Shown in pieces: positions 34,584-44,429 of a stretch of DNA of 64,000 nucleotides; the first letter of the stretch is position 1, and every line of letters starts with the position of its first letter. Both the position numbers and the translations under genes were made by a program. The notes under the pieces were generated by a model. That model worked only from the letters and a program-made list of their open reading frames with translations. It did not search any database and was not told where the DNA came from. This DNA is from Neovahlkampfia damariscottae. Its lineage: Eukaryota > Heterolobosea > Selenaionea > Neovahlkampfiida > Neovahlkampfiidae. The DNA lies in the NCBI GenBank assembly GCA_016618085.1, contig JABLTG010000016.1:123282-187281 (forward strand). The letters run 5' to 3'.

Positions 34584-35672
34584 ATGAAAAACGAGTTGCA
34601 ACTTCCGAAATACTGCAGAGAGGCTTTGCCAAAAAAATATATTCATCTCTTTGATGCCATGAAAACGAGGAAAAAAAAAGAGATTTTTCAAATGCTTCAA
34701 CAAATCACACAAAAAGAAAAAAAAAATGAAAAAATAAAAATTGCATATGAAAGTAAAATTTACATACCAAAATACAATACATTTGAAAAATCTGAAAATT
34801 TTGATTATCACGTTGAAGCTGGTGATGAAAAATTTGAAAGAGCAAATAAAATTGTAAACATCATGAGAAGTAGAGGATTGAACACTGAATTTTGTTTACA
34901 TTATGAAGAGGTTGAAAAATTTTTCAATGAAAATCCAGAATACAATCAAATAGGATTATATAATTATTCCAACTTACAGAATTGGAATGATGATGAAATA
35001 TCGGATATTTTAACACAATTATGTGGTGAAGAGGAGAATTTACTTTTGGTCTATGATAATTTATTCAAAGAAATAGAATATCAAATTAATTTAAAAAAAG
35101 GTTTCAAAGAAAAAGCAATAGAGGAAGATGAGGATATATCAAATTTTCAAAATGAATATTTAATCTATTTGAAATCTATTGAACATTTTTTGTCATCAAC
35201 AAATGAAAAAAGATTCATGTATATATTGAAACCTTGTAGAATACACCAAATATCATTTGAGTGGATAGGATATCTATCAGAAATCTATTTTATTCCTTGG
35301 AAAAATTATGAAAGTTTTGAAGAATTTAGTCAAACAAAATATCCTTGGGAAGTAATTTCCAAAGGACACAATGAAGAAAAAAGAGTCATTAATCGAAAAT
35401 TATGGAATAATAAAAGAGAATTAAAGAAGAAAGGAATCAAATTAATGAAGAATGACAATGAACTTGTGAAAATGGAAATTGAAGAATTGGAATTAATCCT
35501 TGGAAAAAAACAAAATTTCTATGAATTAGAAAAGACCAAATATTCATTAAATACAAATGAAAGAGAAGAAAAGCAAAAAGAGATTTTTCATCTACTCGAA
35601 AAGTATTCTAAAGAAAAAGAAAAAAAAAATCAAATTTTTGACTTTTGCAATAAACTTTCAAAGGTATTATAA
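34584..35672 (+). CDS. Unknown charged protein, 362 residues
   Basis: Intronless frame from the ATG at 34584 (MKNELQLPKYCREALPKK), 14 nt after ATTGG. Mostly charged helices with a long coiled coil at the end (EELELILGKKQNFYELEKTK, EKEKKNQIFDFCNKL). A central segment has tryptophan-rich motifs (FEWIGYLSEIYFIPWKNY). No family recognised. Its last bases overlap the stop of the convergent gene on the other strand by 6 bp. Confidence 0.65.
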   Translation: MKNELQLPKYCREALPKKYIHLFDAMKTRKKKEIFQMLQQITQKEKKNEKIKIAYESKIYIPKYNTFEKSENFDYHVEAGDEKFERANKIVNIMRSRGLNTEFCLHYEEVEKFFNENPEYNQIGLYNYSNLQNWNDDEISDILTQLCGEEENLLLVYDNLFKEIEYQINLKKGFKEKAIEEDEDISNFQNEYLIYLKSIEHFLSSTNEKRFMYILKPCRIHQISFEWIGYLSEIYFIPWKNYESFEEFSQTKYPWEVISKGHNEEKRVINRKLWNNKRELKKKGIKLMKNDNELVKMEIEELELILGKKQNFYELEKTKYSLNTNEREEKQKEIFHLLEKYSKEKEKKNQIFDFCNKLSKVL

Positions 35673-36778
35673 AATTTCATCCAATATTTCAGGTATTTGA
35701 TCCCCACTTGATTTCTTTTTCTTTTTATTTGTCTCAATTTTTGGACTTCTCATTCTTTTCCTGCTTGGAGTTTGCACCATTGGTTCATCTGTTAATTCAA
35801 CAATCTCAGGTGTTAATGAAACTTTTGAGTTTTTTTTCACTTCCACAAATTCTGAAATTTCTTGAATTCTTTCTCCTGGAATTTCTTCAACACTTCTTAG
35901 ACTACTTTTTTGTGATTGAGTTAATTGTTTGTTTGGTGTAATTTGAGTTAATGGTTGTGAATTATCAATGTCAAAATCATCATTATCTTGTTGTATATTC
36001 TCTTCTTTTTTCGTAAAATTTGAATGATGAGACTCTGTTTCTTCTTCTTCTGTGTCTGAAATTTCCAATACTTCATGTTGATTTGTTAGTTGCTCTAAAA
36101 ATGAATCTTCCAATAATTTGATTGAATCCCAATTATTGAGTATAATTAATTGATATTTATTTGGAAATCCTTTGACAATCCATTCTACTCTGTTACATAA
36201 TACTTTTTCTAATTTGTACAAATAAATTTTGTTTTCTGCTAAAAAATTTGCTTCAGTTAATTCATTGGCAATTCCTTGGTTTATTTCTGTATAATTTTGT
36301 AAATTCATTAAAATGTATTCAAATTTCTTTATACATTCTTCATATTCAGATATCAAACTTCGAATAGTGTTTCTTTGCTCAAATCCAGAAGATTCTTAAA
36401 ATTGAATTAATCATAACTAAATTTACTTATACAACTATATACACATCTATTTTCTGACTGTAAAAGAAATAATTTCATTTTTGCATTTTCTTCATTAAAA
36501 ATCTTCAAATGTATTTGATAAGAAACAAATGATAATAGCAATGTAGGCCATAATTTTTTCATCTTGTTTGAAAATATTAAACAATCAGCTATTGCTTTTG
36601 CTTCTTTGTATTTACGAACCAGTTTCAAAACGTTGTTCAAAGGAAAAGTTTCATATCTACAAACTTCTGAAATACTTTTATGTTGTATTTCATCTATATT
36701 CTCTTTTTGGGGTAATAACAACTTTCCTTTGGAATCAAAACGTTTATTCCTCACACTAATCTTTGAGACGATGTTCAT
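35667..36778 (-). CDS. Unknown probable nuclear protein with SIM-like motifs
   Basis: Two exons with a 31-nt intron; about 360 residues. The N-terminal two thirds are helical. The rest is low-complexity and acidic, with two stretches resembling SUMO-interacting motifs (VLEISDTEEEE and EIVELTDEP). Near the C-terminus is a bipartite basic cluster (PSRKRMRSPKIETNKKKKK) that looks like a nuclear localisation signal. No catalytic motif seen. The stop overlaps the end of the convergent unknown gene. It shares one CCAAT element with the divergent NHLRC2 homologue. Confidence 0.65.
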
Positions 36779-36813
36779 TGTTATTCACGAACAATTTTTG
36801 TTTGGATAAACAA

Positions 36814-36818
36814 CCAAT
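36814..36818. promoter_or_regulatory. Single CCAAT element shared by two divergent genes
   Basis: Only one pentamer lies in the 54-bp space between the start codons at 36778 (minus) and 36833 (plus). It is 14 nt from the rightward ATG and 35 nt from the leftward one, consistent with an element that works in both directions. Confidence 0.5.
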
Positions 36819-36832
36819 AGAATTGATACAGG

Positions 36833-39461
36833 ATGAAAAATTTTTTTGTGAAGAGGAAAATAAATTTGAAGAGGTATTCAAAGAATCTATGGAAAAATAA
36901 AACATGGATGAATGTGTATGAACCACCTGAAATTAAAGGAAGAAAAACGTTATTGAGTTTTAACCCATTTTTGAATTGTTATACTTCCTTTATGTTGCCA
37001 ATACTATCAAATTTTATGATGAATAAGTATTTTAAAAAACATTAAAATTTTAGTGAGGAATTAAAAAACGTTAGTTTGGTTGCTGTTCAAAATGCATCGA
37101 TAAAAAATAAAGAAGAGGAAATTGCTTACAAATTTAAATTAAGACAAGATATTTTAAGACATGATTTTGCTAAACCTGTTCTCATTGATGACAAAAATGA
37201 GGTTTATAATTTAAAGTCCAACTAATGTTTTTTTAGATTTTTTCAGAGTACACAATGAACAATGAAAAATCTCTTCAATTTGTCCTTTTAAATAGTTCAG
37301 GTGAAATTATATCAAAATATGATTCTTTGAATAAATTAAAGTCTCAAATCATTTCAGGTAAAGAATTTAAAATAATATTTAACTTTATAGACGTTTCACA
37401 TAATTTGGACTCATCAGATGATTTACAAGACTGGCAATTTGCTAGAAAACCTATTGAAAGATTGTATCAACCACACTCCGTTTTATTTTTTCCGACTTTT
37501 TGTGATACAAATCAAACTTCAATATTTGTTTCTGATACACATCACAATCGAATAATACAAATGGATGAAAATGGAAGTATTATAGATTACATGGGTCATG
37601 GTCAATATGGTAATGATAATGGTGATTTTGATGAGGCCAAATTTGCAAGACCTCATGGTGTTTTTTTTGACAAAATTTCTAACTCTTTATTCGTTGCTGA
37701 TACAAATGTAATGTCGTTTTTTTTATTAACTATTTAGAATAATATGATAAGGAAAGTAGACTTGAAAGAAAGAATTGTCTCAAATTTATTGGAACCAGAA
37801 AAATATCCAATTGAATTTGAATTTGCAAATGATCCAAAACCAAAGCTAAGCATGGTACAAAAATTAGAAAAAGCAGGTTATCTTGCATCCGAATATATAG
37901 ATTTTGTCGAGTTAAAAGCCCAGATGGATACAGAAAAAATTTTTCAACAAGAACTTCCAAAAGGAAATCCAATGTATTTTCTTTCCACCTCTAAACATCT
38001 TCAAAATCCATATGATTTATTTTTTGAAGAAAATACAAATTCCTTATACGTAGTCGAAGAGGCATATCAACATATTTGGAAGATACCAATGGATACAGGA
38101 ATCGTTGAAGATGTTCTTCCAATTGTATTGACTCAACAAAAACAATTTCAACTTTTCAAAGAGAAGGTGCATCCAAATTCAATAGAATTTCAAAAAGAGA
38201 TTCCAAACATGAAAATTGAATGGGAATACTTAAAAATGAGAGAAAAAACTTCCTTCTTTCAAGTCAATAATGAGATTAAACATTATATCAACTTAGAATC
38301 AAAAATAATATCTGGAAATCAAAGTGCAGGATTTAAAGATGGAAAAAATGCAATGTTTGGAAAACCAGTTGATTCTGTATTGTTGAATAATTCATTATTC
38401 ATACCAGACACAAGTAAATTCTTTTCAAATTCTAAATTGTAGATAATCATGTCATTCGTAAATTGAATCTGGACAATTTTGAAACATCCACTTTGCAATT
38501 TCAAAATTTGAATAAATTAGGATTTCAAGCAATGGAGTACAGACCTCATTTACAAGAAGATGGTGTTTGTGTTGACAATTACTTCTACAGGGGAAATGGA
38601 AGAATTGTTGAACCAACTACATTATTCATTGGAAATGGACATGGATTGATTGAATTATACATTGATCCACCAGAAGGATATGAATTTGCGGAACCTATTA
38701 AAGTTATTTCAACCAATTCAAGTGATCCAATACTTGGATATCGAGAAAATCCAGAGTTATTTGAACCAGAAGATATTCTTGATGATGTTGATGAAGAAGA
38801 ATTCATAAAAGGTGACAGTAAATCAGATCCAATATTTTGGAAAGATTATCTTGTATCAAAAAGATTATATCATGAATTACCTGATTTATCCGGTTCTTAT
38901 CCTATCAATCTACCAATTGGAACCATCAATGGATTTGGTTGTATTCTTGTTGATGTTGTTTGTTTTTTGAAATTAAAAGATGACAATTCAAACAATTCAA
39001 CATGGGAAAATGGTCCTTATGAACCAAATTTACCTTTTGCTTTGAAACCAAATACAGAATTACTTCCTTTGAATCTTCAAACATCTCATACTTACTTGTA
39101 CGGAAAAAGAGATTTGACACCTGCTATCATGACAAATGATGAATCTATTCAAGCTTTTGAAGATTTAAGAACAAAATTAAAATGGAATCAACAGACATCT
39201 TCATCAAATCCTTTTCCAAAACAAAAATATTTCAAACCAAATTCAAAAGTGATTATCGTTGATCCAATTCAAATAATTTTGAATGTTAATATTCAAGATG
39301 ATTTTCCATTGAAAACTTCAATCAAATTAAAATCACATGCAGGTCCTCCAACAACAGCCCCTCATCAATTTCGAAGACAATTTATACCATGTCAAGAATC
39401 ATTTCAAAAAGATAATTGGAAAGAAGGATATTTTGATATAGAAGAATATGTAAATATTTAG
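36833..39461 (+). CDS. NHLRC2: NHLRC2 homologue: thioredoxin-like plus NHL propeller
   Basis: Five exons with introns at 37027-37053, 37202-37236, 37708-37737 and 38414-38442. The first two exons look like a separate small gene, but splicing 37202-37236 (with a branch-site-like ACTAAT) joins them to the NHL part and rebuilds the thioredoxin-like domain of NHLRC2: KGRKTLLSFNPFLNCYTSF, then LKNVSLVAVQNASI, then AKPVLIDDKNE. The redox site is NCYTS, so only one of the usual CxxC cysteines remains. NHL repeats follow (TSIFVSDTHHNRIIQMDENG, PHGVFFDKISNSLFVADTN, NNHVIRKLNLDN) and a C-terminal beta-rich domain. Redox chemistry looks lost; a scaffold role is likelier. Confidence 0.83.
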
Positions 39462-40238
39462 TCAATATATTTTTTTTTAATATAATAAATTGAAGCTCCC
39501 AATAAAGTTACAATAGATGCATATCCCAAAATTGAAATCATTGGAATTCCATTGTCATGAAAATTTTCAGAAATTTCCTGAAACTGTCTCTTTTTTTTTC
39601 TCTTTTTAATTTGTCTTTTCAAATTTTGTTCTCTTGGAGTTGGTGGTTCATCCTCTGATGAACTTTCTCTTTTTTTTTCTTCTTTATCTTTTTCAAGTTT
39701 TCCTTCAAAATTTATGAATGATTCTTTCAAATTCTTTAAAAATCTTGCTAATAATGATTTTATTTCATCATTTCCACGTGATTTCATCAAATCATAAAGT
39801 CCAAAATGTTCTTCTTCTTCTAAATTTGCTAGTATTGTAATTTCTGTTTCAATGTCATAAAATTTCATACTTTCTAACAATGTCTCGATTTTTATATCTC
39901 CTATTAATGTATAATTATCATTTTCTGCTTGCCATTCAATTGTCAAAGTGAGATCACATCCACCTTTCATTTTGCTGAAAAAAATTAACTTTTTTTTCTT
40001 TTTACTTTTTTCTATTTATCAAATATGCTTCACCAGAGAATGTTTTTAATTTTGTTGTTTTTAAATTTGCCTTTCCATTTTGGAATAATTTTTTATTTTC
40101 AAAAAAATTATGAAGAAACTCCTTTACTTTTTGTGTGATATCTTTTTCTGTGAAGTGCCAATTATTCACATTTTTTCCTTCTTCACCTAGATCTTGTACT
40201 ATCCAGCGAGGGTCTTGTATGTTGTATGTTTCACTCAT
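39458..40238 (-). CDS. AHA1-type Hsp90 cochaperone N-domain with a C-terminal membrane anchor
   Basis: Two exons (40006-40238, 39458-39974) around a 31-nt intron; 249 residues. The start MSETYNIQDPRWIVQDLGEE and NVNNWHFTEKD match the Hsp90-binding AHA1 N-domain, which continues through GEAYLINRK, CDLTLTIEWQ and DLMKSRG. Instead of the usual C-terminal AHSA1 domain there is a polybasic linker (KRQIKKRKKKRQ), a hydrophobic segment of about 21 residues (MISILGYASIVTLLGASIYY) and a short KKKYID tail, the signature of a tail-anchored protein. This would place an Hsp90 ATPase activator on a membrane, perhaps ER or mitochondria. Its stop overlaps that of the convergent NHLRC2 gene. CCAAT lies at 40282-40286. 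Confidence 0.85.
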
Positions 40239-40314
40239 TAGACTTTTATTTCCGTTTGAAAAAAAAAGCACCAAAAATTGACCAATAAAAAAATTTTGAA
40301 AAATCATCAAAAAT

Positions 40315-42176
40315 TTATTGAGAAGAATAAATATTTCCAATTTTTTGAATAAAACCCCTTTTTGAATCTTTCACTTTTATCCATATTTCAGTTTTTGAGT
40401 GATAAAATCCATCAATTTGATTGGATTTGAATTCTTCCAAAGATCTGAATTCATTAAGACCTGAAATTGATAATTTTTCATTGAAATTTTCACCTTTGAT
40501 GAGAATAATCATTGGTGTTTCATGAGCACTTCTGATAATTTTCATTTGATTATCAATAATTTCGTATTTAAAATAGAAACCAGTATTTTTAAATTCTCTA
40601 AATTCAAGTGATTCTTTTGTTTTTGGGTGTTGAATTAACATTGTTAAATAATCTTTACTTGAAGCATCTCCGTGTCCACCATATTCAGAACTTACATTCA
40701 AAGGGATAATTGCACCAACTCTTTTGAAAACTGGAACAATAGTAAGAGGTACTTTATAACCATGAACAGTTGATCCACCTCTATATACTTTATTATTCCA
40801 CCAATCGACCCAATCATTTCCTTTTGGAAAATTGATCGAAATTTCATCACGATTTTCAACCATTGGTGAAATATAAATATCTTTTCCGAATTTATAATCA
40901 TAATGATCTGGATAAGCAGTTGTTCTATTTGCCATTGGTATCATCACAGATGTATTTGTTTCAAATGCAATAGTTCCAGAAGATAACATATAAGGAACAA
41001 GTTCCATATGAATATATGTGAATTTTTTGTAGATTTCTGATGTTTCTTCATCAAACATCCAAGGTCTATGTTGACCTCCTCCACCATTTTCCATCAATGA
41101 ATTGAATGCACCCATTTGTGTCCACCTAATGAAAACTTGTTTTGAACGTCCATTTGGTTCATTGCTGTCTCTTCTGTAACCACCAATATCTGAACCAAAA
41201 TTAACATAATTATCCCATGCTGACATAAACATTGACATTAATGCTACTTTCATTCCTCCAAAGTTTCCATCTTGATCACCAACCCAACCAGCAACTACTG
41301 TATCCCTAGGAGCGAATTTATAATTAATAGGACCCCATTTTTCATATGGTCTTGCCATAATTAATGAATCATCACCTCTTATTCTTTTTGTGAAATAATA
41401 AAAATCTCGATAGTACATGTCAGTGTATTCTCTGAATCCAATTCTACCTTTATACCCTTTTGGAATGATCAATTGTAAAAGTACAGGATCAATTCCATCT
41501 GTTTTCCAACCATCTATTTTATCCATCAATACCTCTTTCATGAGTTGTTTGTGCCACCATTCAACAGCTTTTGGATTTGTATAATCTAAAAATGAACCAA
41601 TACCTCTCCACCATCTAAAAAGTGTTTGATAAATTGTTGATTTAGGTTTACTTTACTGATGTACCATTGTTAAGGTAGAAGTTATTTTGATATCCTTCTT
41701 TGTAATTTGAAGAGTCAAGATTTACCATTGACGTTACCCAACAAACAACTTTTACACCTTTATTATGGAAATAATCAATGAAATTTTTATGGTCTGGATA
41801 CTTTTTACGATTCCATAAAAAGTTGTTTACTCCAGAAGACCTTCCAGTTTTGGTGTGAATTTTTTTTTTTTTTTTTTACCATTGTGAATCAACTAAAACA
41901 GCACCTACTGGAATACCTCTTGATGTATAATCATCATAAAGTTTTGTTAAACTCATTTGATTGTGTTCATTATTATGTAACCCTTGAAATGAAAATTTAA
42001 TTTTTTTTTTTCAAACAAATCCAATGATGATGAGCCCAAGGAGCATAAGGAGCACTTTGGATTTTAACAAAGTTTTTTTTTTACCCTTTATAATTTGTTG
42101 GAGGGACTAAATATTTTTCCGCACCACAAACGATCACAGTAAAAATTACAAGCAAACCAAAGGTTAAAAATTTCAT
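40315..42176 (-). CDS. Secreted or lysosomal GH31 glycosidase
   Basis: Five exons, with introns of about 30-38 nt near the 5' end. A signal peptide (MKFLTFGLLVIFTVIVCGAE) is followed by APYAPWAHHHW and SRGIPVGAVLVDSQW, then GSFLDYTNPKAVEWWHKQL, the nucleophile region DGWKTDGIDP, the acid/base region VAGWVGDQDGNFGG, NFGSDIGGYRRD, and C-terminal beta-sandwich domains. A seeming frameshift after NNGTSVK disappears when a 37-nt intron is removed. GH31 enzymes include alpha-glucosidases, xylosidases and related enzymes; the exact substrate is unclear. The ATG overlaps the CCAATG motif, the tightest case in the window. Confidence 0.88.
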
Positions 42177-42529
42177 TGGTGAAAACAATAGAAGTTTCCA
42201 AACAATTTTATCTACCACAGACCAAAAGATAAATACACAGGTGAAATTATCTAAAGACACAACCACATCAGCTCAAAATACTGGAATCGAACCCCACTAC
42301 AGAAATAGACCCAAGATCTACCAGTTCGGCTGTAGATGAACATTCATTTACCTTATTTTTAAAAATTCAAAACTTCAACAAAACAAATCTATGGAAGACA
42401 AAATTATTTCAAAATTATTCAACAACACTTTTATGACAACAAAAAGAAAACACATGATGAAGAAAATTCATATTTAACAAGAACTTGATGCCAACATATC
42501 ATTTCAAATTCCAAGTTTTAATGTGACTT
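42177..42529. other. Intergenic region containing a tRNA-like remnant
   Basis: Between the starts and ends of two leftward genes. Apart from the tRNA-like element at 42271-42340 it is AT-rich sequence with no supported frame. Confidence 0.4.
42271..42340 (-). tRNA. tRNA-like element, probably degenerate (Pro-type anticodon loop)
   Basis: On the minus strand it has a perfect polymerase III B box (GGTTCGATTCC, 42283-42293) and an A-box-like CAGCCGAACTGG (42321-42332) about 28 bases apart, the normal tRNA spacing. Between them is CTTGGGT, like a proline tRNA anticodon loop with anticodon TGG. However, D, T and acceptor stems pair poorly, and no T-run terminator follows. A different nested hairpin can form instead (CTACAG with CTGTAG, TCTA with TAGA). 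It is best read as a tRNA pseudogene or tRNA-derived element. Confidence 0.35.
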
Positions 42530-44362
42530 TTATAAATTTAATGTTTTTGTGTGAACAACAGTTTGATAACCTCCACATTTGACATGTTGAACATTTGAAA
42601 TGGCTATTCGATGAGGTGTTGATTTATTTTCAGTGTTTCCAATTCCAAGTTCTCCATGGCCATTATATCCCATTGAATATAGAGCTCCATCTTCTAAAAT
42701 AGGTATTAGTTGTTCAAAGTTCATTACTCATTAGTATCAATGAATGACAAGCTCCACAAAATATTGACTCAACATTTGAAAGTTTAAACTTCTGAGGAGT
42801 TAATTGGTCAGTTGTGTTCCCAATTCCTAATTGACCAAATCTATTATAACCCCATCCATAGATTGTATCATCATTCAAAATGGCAAAAATATGGTTTAAT
42901 CCAGTTGAAATTGATTTCACATTTGAAAGCATCATTTTAACAGGAATTGTACTTTCAGTAGTATCTCCTGTACCCAATTGACCATAGCTATTCAGTCCCC
43001 AAGAATAAACTGATCCATCCTCTGAAAAAGTTAATTTTAAGACTTTGAAATTTACTTAACAAAGCCACTGTAAAATTTTCACCACAATGAACTGATTTGA
43101 CATTAGAAATTTGTATTTTTTGTGGTTTTGTTTGATCTATATTATTTCCTATTCCAAGTTGACCAAAATTATTGTATCCCCAAGACCACAAAGTATCATC
43201 AGCTTTTCAAAATTAAAAGACAAAATTGGAAATACCTAACAATGCAATTGAATGTTGAAACCCACATGCAATTGATTTGACATTGGATAATTCAATTTTT
43301 TCTGGATTCCATAAATCAGTAGTTGTTCCAATTCCTAATTGACCGAAATTATTTCTACCAAATCCAAACAACGTACCATTCTCTTAGTAAATAAAAATTT
43401 AATAAAAAGGAAAGAAATACTTAACATTGCTAATGAATGATATTGACCTGAAGATACTTCTTGAACCTGATCAAGTTTAATCTGCACAGGAACTGTTTGA
43501 TTTTCATCGTTTCCAATTCCAAGTTCACCATGTCCATTATATCCAAAACCAAAAATATTACCATCTTTTATCACTGCAATTGAATGTTTTTCACCACATG
43601 ATATCATTTTCACCTTTGACAAAACAAATGGTTGAGGTGTGGTTTGATCCTTCAAATGACCCAAACCCAATTGGCCATGAGCATTATAACCCCAGATAAA
43701 AACCTTATTATCAATTTGTTTTGTGATTTTATCAACTAAAATTTTCCATTGAACCACTTTTTCATCATTTTTTTCAGTTTGAAAAGACGTTTCCATGATT
43801 TTAAATTCTCTTAAATTGTTTGTGAGAACTTCTTCTTTTTCAATCAATTTTGTTCTATCAAGTGTATAATTCTGTTTCAGTTGATCTATTTGTAATTGTA
43901 AATCTCTCAATTTATTGAGTAAAACATCATTTTCTTTGAGATATAATTTTTCACGTTCTTGTGATTTTGTTTTGATAAATTGAATATTTGTTTGAACAGA
44001 AAACGTATACTCATGGAAATTAAAACCTTTAAATTCATTTTTAAATTTCATAGAAGCTTCTTTTAAAGTTAATAATTCATGTGTTTTATGGCTTGTTAAT
44101 GAACAAATTGGACAAACTTGAATACCATCATTAATACAATATAACTCGGCATCTTTTCCTTCATGAATTTTACAAGTGTTTAATAGTTTATATGATATGT
44201 CATGTTTTTTATGGTTTTGCATGTTCTTTGTCTTGTGAATTAATGAAAAACATCCATCACAAAAATAGGTCCTACATGTTGAACAAACTGAAGTGGCATT
44301 ACTGACTTCACATTGTTCTGGATATAATTTTAGTTATTGTATTTCAACTCACCACAAATCAT
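42530..44362 (-). CDS. B-box, coiled-coil, RCC1-propeller protein
   Basis: Spliced gene with at least five introns of about 32-38 nt; roughly 540 residues. The first exon MIC joins EQCEVSNATSVCSTCRTYFC, giving a first B-box-like zinc finger. A second follows (CKIHEGKDAELYCINDGIQV, then CPICSLTSHKTHE). Residues 90-200 form a coiled coil. Seven RCC1-type repeats complete a propeller (WGYNAHGQLGLG, FGYNGHGELGIG, FGRNNFGQLGIG, WGYNNFGQLGIG, WGLNSYGQLGTG, WGYNRFGQLGIG, MGYNGHGELGIG). It resembles a TRIM protein that lacks the RING and carries RCC1 in place of B30.2. Function unknown. It is divergent from the next gene. Confidence 0.82.
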
Positions 44363-44393
44363 GTTTTTTCAGTTACTTGTAAACTTTTCAATG

Positions 44394-44417
44394 ATTGGTG
44401 GAGTTAAAAACACCAAT
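44394..44417. promoter_or_regulatory. Pair of ATTGG/CCAAT elements in a divergent promoter
   Basis: ATTGG at 44394-44398 lies 31 nt from the leftward start (44362). CCAAT at 44413-44417 lies 12 nt from the rightward start (44430). Each divergent gene has its own element on its own side. Confidence 0.5.
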
Positions 44418-44429
44418 AGAATCACAGGG

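Noticed and set aside
36833-37225. Separate small gene upstream of the NHL protein
   Set aside because: No promoter element precedes the NHL part, and splicing 37202-37236 rebuilds an NHLRC2 thioredoxin domain; treated as one gene.
41640-41690. Apparent frameshift in the GH31 gene after NNGTSVK
   Set aside because: A 37-nt GT-AG intron joins NNGTSVK directly to WWRGIGSFLDYTN and matches the GH31 family, so the gene is intact.
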